Source: Typhlomys cinereus (taxonomy: Eukaryota > Chordata > Mammalia > Rodentia > Platacanthomyidae). From it: a stretch of 64,000 bases of DNA. Below the pieces are notes generated by a model. It did no database searches and was not told the DNA's origin. It was given only the letters and a program-made list of their open reading frames with translations. The position numbers and the translations under genes are program-made. The number at the start of each line of letters is the position of its first letter. Position 1 is the first letter of the stretch. The stretch is from contig JALPQD010000358.1 in the NCBI GenBank assembly GCA_023101885.1, positions 2,018,761 through 2,082,760 on the forward strand, given 5' to 3'. Shown here piece by piece: positions 34,693 to 45,055 of the stretch.

Positions 34693-35736
34693 TAGCAAAC
34701 CCACCCAGCCCATTTTGAGACACTCATAGGTAAATCTATGTATTTCCTACAGTAATTGCAAGGATTATGAACAGGAGGGATGGGGTTGGAGGGCCACACC
34801 AGAAACAAGGAGAGAAGTGACCATGTTACAGTAGAGAAAATAAGCCTCCATCAAGGACTGCAAGAAAGTAATGTGACACCTAGTTAAGTTCACAGACATT
34901 CGTTCCTAATCATTTACAACTAAGGGGGTATGAACTCACCAGAAGGGGAGGGCATATAGTCTGGCAGATTAAAAAGTAACCATTTTGCAAATGGGTTATT
35001 GACCCCTCCCATTGCCAAATGCCATGTGACCCTGCCATTCCACTTTTGGGTATAAGCATTACATCTACCCTTGAATGTGCTCTTATAATAAGACTCCAGT
35101 TTAACAGCTTTCTGTCTCTGGCCAGGGGGTGACATACAGTGCCCATCACGATGGAGTGAAGGGCATTGCAGGAGCAGCAAAACTGCAAAAGGAAATCAAC
35201 AAACCACTATCCAGAACTTCAGAGACTCTATATCAACCACCTAGAACTAGGCCAGACTAATCTCTCCCCATCCTGAAGATCAGGGACATTTGCGGAAGAG
35301 GGGGCGGTAAGAGTGTAAGAGCAAAATGATGGGAGGAGCAATGATTTGCAAGATTCTCCACACTAGTTAGGGCTGAAGCAATCATAATAGGATTTTGCAC
35401 ACCCTGCGCAATGTCCAACACACTATTGACCTCACAAAGTCTAGCATCGGCTAAAGGCACCAAGATCCTTGGAGGCAAGGGATTGACAGCCACAGTAGTG
35501 TTCCTATGCTTAAGGGGAACACAAGAAAGGCTTTAGGGAAATGCCACTGGGTCCTTGTACGTCATCGGAGAGGAGGACCAAGAGGAGAGTTAGGCATACA
35601 CAATAAAGGACTCTCTGGGAATTGGGGGGGAGACACTGGGGGATGGGGAGGGAGGGAGGGGGAGCAGGGGGTTCGGGGGGGAGGAGGAGGGAGGGAGGGA
35701 ACTGGTGTACCTATTAAGTTTGTATGAGCTGAAATA
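34693..35736 (+). other. L1 3' UTR, copy 2, with ORF2-like patch and G-rich tract
   Basis: It matches the 3' UTR of copy 1 except for an inserted patch at 35011-35056 that reads like the ORF2 segment 'aaatgccatatgaccctgc'. A polypurine, G-run-rich tract at about 35620-35700 is typical of L1 3' UTRs and could form G-quadruplexes. Confidence 0.85.
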
Positions 35737-35844
35737 ATAATAAAAATGTATTAAAATAGAAAAATAGTCAGAAATAGCACACAAAAGAATGAGTAGAGCT
35801 GTGCTCAATAAAACTATACAGACACTCTAAAAAAATCACTTGAA

Positions 35845-36069
35845 AATAATAAATAGAAAGTTATGTGCCAGTCACATAATTGAGGTCATGTATATAACCT
35901 AAAATGGGTTTTAACCCATTAAAATACTTTTCCATAAATTCAACAGTGTTGCAAAGCGATTTGTACCAAATATAACAAAGTGTCCCTGGTAGAAGTTCCA
36001 TGTTCCACTTACATGCAGAAAGAGTGTTCACAGAGCACAGAGGTTTCACAGCAATTGACTTGCTATTTG
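35845..36069. other. Intron between L1 copy 2 and the ancient L1
   Basis: I recognise nothing in this stretch, although its right end may already belong to the ancient L1. Confidence 0.4.
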
Positions 36070-36270
36070 CAAGAACTTATCCCAAATTAACCTATGTATT
36101 GAGTTGAAACAACTTTCTAACAAAATGATTCTACACTTTATACTGAAATTCAAGGATTCAGAAAAACCAAACAATGTTCAATGAGGCCAACAAAGTTGGG
36201 AAACTTACACTTCCTAATATCAAGACTTTAGTAAGGCTAAAAGATATAGCATGCTTCTGAAATACAACTA

Positions 36271-36280
36271 AACACACACA

Positions 36281-36314
<34 letters not shown>
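36271..36314. repeat. (CA)n microsatellite
   Basis: About 20 CA units with one CT interruption, inside the ancient L1. Confidence 0.95.
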
Positions 36315-36315
<1 letters not shown>

Positions 36316-36527
36316 CAGATTTTTAACAAAATAATTTAGAGCAATTTAGTAACGAAAAGTAAATATCCAACAAATTTTCTGTAACCACTACACAAATGTA
36401 TAAAAAATGAATTTTAATTCCCTACTTTACATAACACATGAAATTAATTCATCACAATGCTTAACATAACAGCTATAAAAAAGGAACTTGTAGAGCAAAC
36501 CAAGAATATTTTGATGATGAGTGATTT

Positions 36528-36872
36528 GTCTCTGCTTCTCTCTGTCTCTGTCTCTCTCTGTGTCTTTATCTCTCTCTCTCTTTCTCTCTCTTTCTTTCTG
36601 GTCATATTCATATGCACCTAAAGGTAAGAAGATGACCTCGCTATTGGTCTTCAGTTGCCTTCTATCCCTTGTTTGAGACAGGGTCTTTTATCAGTTTGGG
36701 AATCTGCCAACCAGAATAGGCTAAGTTGGCCAACAAGTTCCAGGGCTACCCTCTTCTCCCACGCGTCTGCCTCCAATGTCGCCATTTCTGGGATTACAGT
36801 GTAGCTCCCATCTGACTTTACATGTAGGTTACAATGTTAGCTTTACCAACTGAGCCAACTGCTGAACCTCAA
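36528..36872 (-). mobile_element. B4 SINE with CT-rich tail
   Basis: Read on the minus strand, an ID-like head ('tcagcagttggctcagttgg') is joined to a B1-like part ('gtagctccatctgtaatccc' type, 'gagacaaggg'), the two-part structure of B4. In plus orientation 'tttgagacagggtcttttat' and 'ctgggattacagtgtagctc' are clear. The CT-rich run 36528-36600 is its simple-repeat tail. Confidence 0.72.
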
Positions 36873-36950
36873 AGATTCTTTACAGTATGTCCAGGATTCC
36901 AGAAAACTATAATTATAAACTAAAGAAAAAAATGAAACTGCCATGATTAT

Positions 36951-39726
36951 TTTAGACATTAATATTTTTAAAATTTTTTCTGACACATTTTATGTTTTTC
37001 CTAATCATATAACTCAATAGGTACCCCTGTCCTCTCCTTCCCTCCTCCCCTCCTCAGTCATCCCTAATTGCACTGTCTTTCCTTGTGCCCTCTTTTTACC
37101 CTCCCTCCTCCCTCCCCTCTCCTATTACCTTTCCCCTGGAGCATCCCTTTATGTGAACTCCTCCCTCTGAGTTCTCCATCCTAGTGAAGGTTCAGGACTC
37201 AGTGGCATATCCCAGATCCCCTTCTTGGGTTCCCCGTTAGTATGGGAACTTTATTATGACTGTTTACTCCCTTGCTTCTAATGATCCCACTGCTTGGAGC
37301 CTTCTCCCCTGTGATCCATGTACACTTTGGGGGGACGTTGACATATCAGCCATTGTGCAGGTCAGGGAAAGTCCAATCCTGGCTGCTGCAGCCCTAACTT
37401 GTGTGGAGTATTTTGTATAAAGTTGTTCCTCCCCATCTTTAGATTCTTAAAATCTTGCTACCCCCTCTTCTGCAAGCTTCCCTAAATTTTAGAATAGGGA
37501 GAGATTTGGCTGGTCTGGTTTCAGGTGAATAATGTATGGTCTTTGGTGTTCTGAATTATGGTTTGTTGTTGTTTTTAGTTTTGTTATTCCTGCACTGCCC
37601 TTGGCTGCATCCTAATTGGTATCAAAGGTCACCTCCTAAAGATAAAAGACTGCTTAAACGAATATCTTAATATAAGAGGAGACTCAAAGGTAGATGGAAG
37701 AATAGGAGTATGACACAGCAGTGTGTGGAGTGGGTCAGTGCTCCATTTACAGGATAGTTTCCGTCTATCTGCCAGTCCCTATATCCTCCCTGATTGGTGA
37801 GATTAAACCTGTTCAATCCCAAGTGGCAAAGAAGGGATGTGAGAGTGAGCTGCACCAGATGTCTTGCCACTTACATGCAAGACATGACCATGGCCTATTT
37901 TCTCTACTAAAGTGTGTTCCCCTATCTCCTTTCTTTTGAGGTCCTACTTCCCCTTCCCTTCTGTTTATAATCTTTTGTGATTACAGTGGATATTATAGAG
38001 ATTTACTTTTGAATATGGGTTATTAAGTGGGTTTGGAACTAGAATCCACTTATTAGGGATACTTTCTGTGTCTGGGATAACTCACTCAATATAATTTTTT
38101 CTAATTCTATCCATTTCCCAGCAAATTTCATGAATTTATCTTTTTTGATGGCTGAGTAGTATTCCATTGTATAAATGTACCACATTTTCATTATCCTTTC
38201 ATCAACTGTTGGGCATTTGGGTTGATTCCATGACTTTGCTACTGTAAATAGTGCTGCAATGAACATGGTTGTACTTGTGTCACTGTAGTGAATTGCTGTA
38301 TTATGGGGGATTATTCCCAGTAGTGGTATAGCAGGGTCACATAGCATTTCAATCTTTAACTTTTTTAGAAATCGCCATACTGATCACCAGAGTATAAACT
38401 TACATTCCACTAGTAATATATGAGAGTTCCCTTCTCTCCACATCCTCTCCAGCATTCAGTATTGTTTGTATTGTGGATTTTTGCCATCCTGACCAGGGTG
38501 AGATGATGTCTCAGTGTAGTTCCAAATCTTAATCTATATTACAAATCCATAGTAGTAAAAACAGCCTAGTACTGGCTTAAAAATAGAGACATAGATCAGT
38601 GGATAAGGGTTGAAGACCCAGAAATAAGCCCACACAATTACAGCCATTGGATCTTTGACAAAGGGGCCCAAAAACTTGAACGGAAAAAGAACAGCATCTT
38701 CTACAAATGGTGCTGGCAAAACTGGATGTCTACATGCAGAAGATTAAAAATGGACCCATGCTTGTCACCATGTATAAAAATTAATTCCAAATGGAACAAG
38801 GACCTTAATATTAGGCCAGAGACTATAAAAACCCTAGGTGAAAGGGTAGGGAACTCCTTCGGGCTGATTGGGCTAGGCCACACAGTTCCTAATAGAAATC
38901 CAATAGCATAGGCATTAGAACCAACACTCAACAAATGGGATCTTATGAAATTAAAGAGCTTCTATTCAGCTAATGTGTGGGGGTTGTTAGGCCCAAACCC
39001 TGCTCTCTGGATGATACATTAGCAACTGAACGGGCTGTTGAGTGACTCCTCCCCTGGGGGGTTGAGTTTGCCTCTTGTCTACAAGACAATGGCAGGCCTA
39101 ACTCCCCACTTTGGGAGTTGAGAGAACTTCCAGATTGTTTGGGTCCCTTTTGTTTCTCTTAGAAACTGGCTGGGCTGTTCCTCCCCCAACAGTTCATTCC
39201 TGTTTATCTGATATATGCTTATGCAGGGACCAAGTAACTCTGTTTTGAGGCATATATTCCTTTCTCTTTTAGCAAGGAGGTGCCTATGCCTGATTAGCAT
39301 ATAACAAGTAGATGTAACCAAAATGTATGTGCTTTACATAATCCTGTAAAGAATTTGGCCCTGCTCCTTGATTATAAAACCCATGTATGTTACAATAAAG
39401 TAGGCTTGGATGATAAGGCCCCCTCTGACCCAAAGCCTGAAACTTTTAATTCCTACCACTCCCACTTTAGTTTCTTGTACGTTTTTTAGGTCCGGGTTTG
39501 TGCTGGTTCGTGGGCCCTGATACCCGAGAATGGAAGAAAATCTTCACTAACCACATATCTGATAGAGCTCTATTATCCATAGAGTACAAGGAACTTAGAA
39601 AACTAAACACCAAGGAGATAGATAGCTCAATTAGAAAATGGGCCTCGGAATTCTAAAGAAACTTTTTCAGGGACAAAATCAAAATGTCTAACAAATATCT
39701 TAAAAATACTCCACATCCCTAGATTT
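36951..39726 (-). mobile_element. 5'-inverted (twin-primed) L1, carrying a solo LTR
   Basis: The 3' part lies on the minus strand (36951-38512): a 3' UTR and the ORF2 C-terminus (MLCDPAIPLLGIIPHNTA to SELSQTQK). At 38512/38513 the orientation flips. The adjoining upstream ORF2 segment runs on the plus strand at 38513-38975 and, after an LTR insertion, at about 39526-39720 (ending SNKYLKNTPHP). In the parent L1 these two segments are nearly contiguous, which is the signature of twin priming. The duplication ccatgatt flanks it at 36941-36948 and 39727-39734. It is older than copies 1 and 2. Confidence 0.88.
38976..39522 (+). mobile_element. Solo LTR, class II ERV-like (LTR family copy 1)
   Basis: It begins tgtgggggttgttaggccc and ends near ccctgata. 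It carries TATAAA at 39373-39378 and AATAAA at 39394-39399, only 21 bp apart, so the R region must be very short. It is inserted in the inverted arm of the L1. About 40 bp of L1 are missing at the right junction and no clean 6-bp duplication is visible, so a deletion accompanied or followed insertion. No coding region is attached. A related copy at 56517-57096 shares the whole plan. It is antisense to ZMAT4. Confidence 0.85.
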
Positions 39727-40288
39727 CCATGATTTTAAAATGTCTTTTCATCCAAATACTTCTTTAATAAACTGAATAATTCTTATTTAAGAGAAAATAC
39801 TTCCAACACATCTGTATAACATAAGACAGGTACCCATTACATATAAACCATCTACTCATTAATACAGAAAACCACATCTCAAGTATTTTTGAATAAGGCA
39901 CAGATATTTCACATATGAATGGGGGTAGAAATGAGTAGTGCATACATTATACAACACATTACATTATTATTAAAAAGGAAATATAAACAAAGACATGATG
40001 AGATGCCTTCGTGTATCAATAAGACTGGCTAAAATTGAAGAGCATGCCAGACAAATGTTGATGAGTGTGTGGAGTTCCTAGCATTGTTCTGGGAGACACA
40101 AGACAGTCAGATGCTTTGGATTTTGTCAGTTCCTTAAGTAATTAGGAATATATACAACTTTGAATCCAGCAGCACTAGTCCTAGAAATACATGTTTACAA
40201 AGATAAAGATAAAAGACTAAAAAAAATTCCTGGAAGCTGAATTCAAAAATTCAAAATACTACCAAAGTGAAAGTCTTCAAATAAGATG

Positions 40289-40291
40289 ATG

Positions 40292-40332
<41 letters not shown>

Positions 40333-40360
40333 TGTTTATGTCTTTCTGTGTCTCTCTGCA

Positions 40361-40402
<42 letters not shown>
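40289..40402. repeat. (TG)n microsatellite, two blocks
   Basis: TG runs at 40289-40328 and 40366-40402 are separated by a TCT-rich spacer, within the ancient L1. Confidence 0.95.
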
Positions 40403-40404
<2 letters not shown>

Positions 40405-40775
40405 CATTAGAACACTTAACTAAATACTCAAGGCCTTTTTTTCCATCTCCAAGAACATATCACCAAACTGTGGGATTTCTGTTAGCAGAATTCTACTCAG
40501 TAACAACTGTCTTGCTTCATATGCTATAAATGGATATGTTTCAAAAACACTATTCAACGTGAAGAAGTTAAACACACACAAATACATTCTGTAGTAAGAA
40601 ACTTTTCAACAAACAAAACTAATAGCTAATTTTTAAAATATAGCTTCCCGAATCAGAGGCTTGAGACTGGCCAGCAAATTCCTTATTTTAATAGAGGTGT
40701 GAGTTACACTGTCAAAATGCATCAAAGTATAACAGTTAATATCTATGTTTAACTGTGTGTAAAACACACACCATT

Positions 40776-42909
40776 TATTTTGCATGAGGAAAAACTCATA
40801 AGCAATAACCTGTAAAAATTATTGAATCAGGCACCTTGTAGCAATAAATGTAACGGCCATGTTAAGCATGTAGGATTATGAGTGATTCCTATTAGGAGAC
40901 ATTTTCTAATTCATCCAGCAATTATGTCTGCTATATGTTTGCTGTTCCTCTAGATGTTTGAAGTACTCACATCAGTAAGAAAAGCTAATGTAGATGCCAG
41001 CTTTCAAATTTCTAACAATCTATAGAAACAATAGGAAAATATGACAAAAAGAGGAAGAAATGCACAGTAAACAAGTAAACAGTACAGTATGTATAAATGT
41101 GACGCATGCCATGGGAGAGGGGGAAGTCCGCCTGCTTCACAAGAGCCACGTCATTCTCTGCCCGCTGTTACCGCTGTTTAGAAGACAGGCTGTGCTTGCA
41201 CTTGCCTTATGATGGAAGCATCATGCTTTAGGTCATTACAGAGCTGCCTGTGTGCATGGATGTCTTAAAAACTGTTGACTTGCTGAGATTGCTTCTTCCC
41301 TAAAGATCATGCACTGCTTAATCCTCGAACCTTCGATTATCAAGCTGTCATCCAGCATGAGAGGAAGCTTGATGGGGGACTCGATGCTCACCTCCAGCCG
41401 AGCTGCTGAGTCACAGCTAACTGCAGGCACCGAAACAACAAGCATGTGCTCTAGGAATAATTCTTGGAGTCACAGCAAGTGGCATGAAACATAAATAAAG
41501 CCCTTTTTTCCTCCTCTAGTGCCCTGACATGAAGAAATCAGAGCCTACTTGTTATCTGTCACGGGCAGCCCCGTTGCTGGGCAGCCTGAGATATTTAGCT
41601 GTTTTTAACAAGACAAAGACCGTGAAGACCAGAAACACCAATGGCTTGAAACTTGTGATAAAACTGGCCAGACCCTGAGATCATGACCCGTCTAAGTGGT
41701 TTCTCTAGAACTAGAAAGCAGACACGCAAAAGATTCTCTTACTTACTATTTATGCATATTTGGGGAGATCAGTGTCTAACAGGCCTCTACAAGTAAATCC
41801 CAGGTCCCCAAATCTTTCATGACCCCATGTTTGTGACCAGTTCCCAGCTTGTGTCTTGTCTCTTGTGCACTGATTCTGCTCTTACAAAAAAATTCCTCAC
41901 CTGTTGGAATGTCACTTCCCATTCAACCATTTTCCTTGGCTTTGTCAATCAACATACTCAGTTCACAGCATGGTCTTCCACCCCATTATGTGCTTAAGAA
42001 TCGTCCTCAGCCACTTCCAGTCAGAATCATTCCTCCCAGTGGACCACCACCAGATGGGAGCATAACAAACATAGGTTCTCATGCAGAATCCAGTTCAAAA
42101 TTAATTTGAAAACTTTATAATTCATGGCTTACATCTGTTCTGATTGGTAATTACCCGGTCAGCTCAGAAGCAAGCCTTATAAGTTAAATACTATACCAGA
42201 GGTAGAGAGTCAACAGCATATTTTGCAGAATTGATCTTCTGAGAAAATCCAATATAAAGTATAGTAGGCAACTACTCATTCTCAAGCGTTTAGGTGATCA
42301 AAGAATGCTTAAATAATCACTCATAGTAAGATATTCTACCACGGTTGATCATAGCTTCTTCAGACATACCCAGGACTGACTGTCACCCCGTACTTCCCAA
42401 ACCTCTGTCCACTGGTTCAGCAACATCTCGTGTGAACTCCACATGGTTTCCAGAAGCCCAGAGAAACCTGTGGGCAAGCGAGTGATGACCATGCAGGATA
42501 TGCAATACCATCATTGCTCTGCTTTGCCAAGTTTACAAAAACACAGACATTTAAAATAAGACCTCATTCCTGTTGTTTTCAGCTTCTTACACTGCTCATC
42601 TGTAAAAGCATTTGTTCTAGAAGGTGCTTGCAAGTAAGACAGAAAGACAAGCATCTGGTTCAGAGATCAGCCTCTTTGATCTGAAGAGTAGTCAATAAAA
42701 TACAGAAATAAACACTCTGAAGCCAAGGCAACCATAACAACCAGGCTGAAGTTAGCCAGACACTCATTTTCTTTCATGGCATTCCATTTGTGAGACACTC
42801 ATGTTTTTCATTAAAATTAAAACAGGACATTTTATTCCACTCTGGGAAAATGCAAAGTTTTTACAAAAAAGCCCAGTTTTCTTGTAGCCATTGGAAGGGC
42901 AGCTCTTAC
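40776..42909. other. Repeat-poor intron just 3' of the ZMAT4 exon
   Basis: I see no mobile element here. The plus-strand exit contains an AATAAA at about 41493, but no gene structure supports it. An 86-codon plus frame at 41849-42109 and a 69-codon minus frame at 41236-41445 have no recognisable domain. In gene orientation this is the first 2 kb of the downstream intron, where splicing-related or other conserved elements might lie. Confidence 0.45.
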
Positions 42910-43137
42910 CTCTTAGCTCCCCAAGATCCAAAGATGTCCCAAGTTGTTCTAGCAAAGCAACTCGTGCTGCATTCTTTTTGTGTTTCTTGCCGTCATAATG
43001 TTGCTGGGCCATCAGAGGGTTATTAAACCAGGCAGCACAGAGCCCACAATATCTGTCCGAGTCTCTTCTTTGATAGGGAGATGCAACCACAGGTGTTGTG
43101 TCCACCCGCTGGGGTTTAAGAGAGCTCAGTGGTGTTG
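42910..43137 (-). CDS. ZMAT4: ZMAT4 internal coding exon (matrin-type zinc finger)
   Basis: This exon encodes 76 codons of a zinc-finger protein of the matrin/U1-like C2H2 class, which binds RNA or structured nucleic acid in the nucleus. The finger reads CGLC, twelve residues, then H-x5-H in HYDGKKH, followed by a basic stretch ([10 protein letters not shown]). The preceding linker ([16 protein letters not shown]) and the tail (ALLEQLG, GELRG) match ZMAT4 as I know it; this would be its third finger. The acceptor is a pyrimidine-rich tract ending CCCACAG just above 43137, and the donor is AGAG|GTAAGA at 42909-42908. Both ends split a codon after its first base, so the exon is symmetric (phase 1-1) and skipping it would keep frame. 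The open frame runs past both splice sites (42764-43153), but that extra sequence is intronic. About 36 C-terminal residues of the family protein remain, so it is probably the penultimate coding exon. A retrocopy is unlikely because neighbouring fingers are absent and the splice sites are intact. I searched for the flanking ZMAT4 exons and did not find them. Confidence 0.92.
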
Positions 43138-44257
43138 CTGTGGGAGAAAACAAAAGAACCGGGGCATGTTAGTCTATGTTTGCACACACTTTCAGTACCG
43201 AAGACTGAACAGTTTCAGTCTCGTGATGGACTCAAAGTCCAGATAAGTGAATCAGGACCAGGGAAATGGACGCAGCTGACCATTTTGAGTTGGGACGCAG
43301 ACAAAAATCCCCAAAGCACTGAGATCAGAGTTTCTGGATTTGCTTGCCAAAGTGTGATAACCCAAGAGACTATCCCTAAGGGAAAAGCTGAGGTTCTTCA
43401 GTTGAACTCTGAAGATAACGGAGTGATTCCTTGGCCAGCACTGAAGTAAATATTACACTTGAAGTAAATATTATACAACCATGACTCTGATTAAAAAAAA
43501 ACTGAATGAATAGACTGGATGTGTTTGGTATAAACAGAAATAATCAATAGAGGATTTTTCTAGGTGGCAAAAACATCCTTCTGTGAAGTGACTTGTGCCA
43601 ACTGAAGAAATCATGCTACATTCATCACTTATTTATTGGGATAGGTTAATTCAAACTATACCTGCTAAAAATTGATGCCAAAAGTAAAATTTTGTTCCCA
43701 AAATGACTGAAAGAGGAACTGTGGAGCAGCAGATGTTGCTTATCTCAGCTGTATGGGCACCATCACTATTTTGAGATTGTACTCCCAGCTATTAATTTAA
43801 CACACTTCATTGTGAACCTACAGCTATTTCTGGCCCAAAGAAAGAAATAGAACCTAACTTGAAGGAGTTCACTGATGGAAAGCACAAGTAATTCCTGTAT
43901 GCTTTACAGGCAAATTGCTTCCCTCCGCACAATGACTACATTGAAGTTACTGTCTTATTTCTCAGACGCCTGACCTCAAAGACAGCAAGTGGACTGGTTA
44001 AAGATGAGGTAACTATTTACAGTGGAGGTGTGATTCAAAACCAAAGACATCTCAGCCAAGACTGGTGCTCCTTCCAATGCCTACTATATTTTTCAAAGTT
44101 AATGAGCAAAGAGATATTTTTTCTCAAAAGATCTGGATATATGTATTGAATCTTAGAAAAAATTCTAATATTAATATTTTGAATCTTAGAAATATTAATA
44201 TTTTTCAATATTTTCATACTATTTAATAACACTATTAATATTTTCAGTACTTATATT
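43138..44257. other. Repeat-poor intron just 5' of the ZMAT4 exon
   Basis: It holds the acceptor polypyrimidine tract (43139-43165 on the minus strand). Open frames at 42980-43449 plus are shadows or chance. An AT-rich segment spans about 44150-44245. Confidence 0.5.
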
Positions 44258-44465
44258 TTTGAGAGAGAAAGTGATTTTTTGCATGTATATGTATATTTTG
44301 CATGTGGGTGGCCGTGCAAGCGTGTGCAGATGTAAGAGTGAACTTGAGTATGTGTGCTTATGGTGGCCCAGGAGTGACTGGGAATCATCCTGGGTTGCTC
44401 TACCTCCTTATTGCTTTGCTCTGGGGTTTCCCAGGCTCTGCCTTCCAGGACCAGAATGCATATCC
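44258..44465 (-). mobile_element. B2-superfamily SINE, 5'-truncated
   Basis: Minus strand: 'ggtcctggaaggcagagcct' and 'gggaaaccccagagcaaagc', then 'caacccaggatgattcccag' and a CA-rich tail, match the older subfamily. The tRNA-like head is missing. Confidence 0.8.
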
Positions 44466-44842
44466 ATATAATTGATTTGTAAATACACATTTGCCCAATG
44501 GCATTTTCATTCAAGCAATATAGCATATGACAGGACATCTCTCCTCTCTGCAGAGAGTTCACCAGATTGGGATGCTGCAGCCAGACAAGATTAAACTGTA
44601 GCTCCTCTATCTATGTAGACTAATAGACTGAAGGTCTTTTGAAAGCTTCACTGCTGGGTGTGCACAGCTACAAACATGCAAACACAAAACTCCACTGTTG
44701 TCCATGCATCCTCGCGGTCATCAGTGTCATGCTCCTATGATTTGGCAGTACTAGAAAACACATCTGGGCTGTCTGTGAGAGGATCTCTCCCCAGTAGTTC
44801 CCAAGGACACTATACCTTGCTTCCAAAGTCTCCTGCAGCCCT

Positions 44843-45055
44843 ATTCATTTTAGAGGGCACTGTGGGTGCCTACTCCCAAGGGTAACTTTGGAAGTCATCT
44901 CAGATTGCTTCTACTTCCTTTTTGCTTTGTTCTGCGATTTCCAAGGCTCTGCCTTCCAGAGCCAGAAGTAATAGGCATTTTTTTAATGTGGAATTTCTTT
45001 CTGAACTCAGGTTCTTCGGCATGTGAGGCAGAGTCTTAACCCCTGAGCCAAACAG
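44843..45055 (-). mobile_element. B2-superfamily SINE, old
   Basis: The head 'ggctcaggggttaagactct' (minus) with 'ctgagttcagaaag' box B, then 'ctctggaaggcagagccttg', shows the family. The middle is altered by a T-rich insertion (about 44974-44995). Confidence 0.8.

Larger units (their letters stand above)
31412..35828 (+). mobile_element. Internally deleted LINE-1 (L1 copy 2) with probable 3' transduction
   Basis: This L1 belongs to the same family as copy 1 and lies on the plus strand, antisense to ZMAT4. It starts inside a promoter monomer and has a second monomer and the shared tether. ORF1 begins at 31815. At about 32421 it jumps into ORF2, a deletion equal to 19642-21682 of copy 1 (2041 bp). 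The 3' UTR ends near 35736, and about 80-90 bp of non-L1 sequence follow with AATAAA (35807-35812) and an A-run (35829-35835). A near-match duplication, aaaatcacatgaa at 31399-31411 against aaaatcacttgaa ending at 35844, brackets the whole unit. Confidence 0.9.
36070..40775 (+). mobile_element. Ancient L1 (L1M-like) scaffold, interrupted by later insertions
   Basis: ORF2-derived sequence at 36070-36530 ('caaagttgggaaacttacac', 'cctaatatcaagac') precedes later insertions. It resumes at about 39735 ('gagaaaatacttccaac'), then 'ggctaaaattgaagagcatg' near 40031 and the C-terminal 'ctactcagtaacaac'. A 3'-UTR-like segment near 40660-40770 ('ggtgtgagttacactgtcaa') ends it. The order of parts fits one old mammalian L1. 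It was split by a CA run, a B4 SINE, a 5'-inverted L1 and a TG run. Confidence 0.78.
1..42909 (-). other. ZMAT4: ZMAT4 downstream intron (partial)
   Basis: This is intron 3' of the exon in gene orientation and it runs off the window. No codons for the last finger (YRCTIC type with QYHAHLKGSKH) were seen. It carries all the L1 elements in the window. The full-length one is in the same orientation as the gene. Confidence 0.78.

Noticed and set aside
36951..39726. Two independent truncated L1s in opposite orientation
   Set aside because: The two arms cover adjacent parts of the same ORF2, abut by their 5' ends and share one flanking duplication, which fits a single twin-primed insertion.
41230..41520. 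Processed pseudogene suggested by AATAAA near 41493
   Set aside because: No poly(A) tract follows, no duplication was found, and the open frames have no recognisable protein.
42764..43153. The full 129-codon open frame as the ZMAT4 exon
   Set aside because: The frame extends past a canonical acceptor and a canonical donor. The extra residues (MFSPT at the start, [11 protein letters not shown] onward) do not belong to the family protein.
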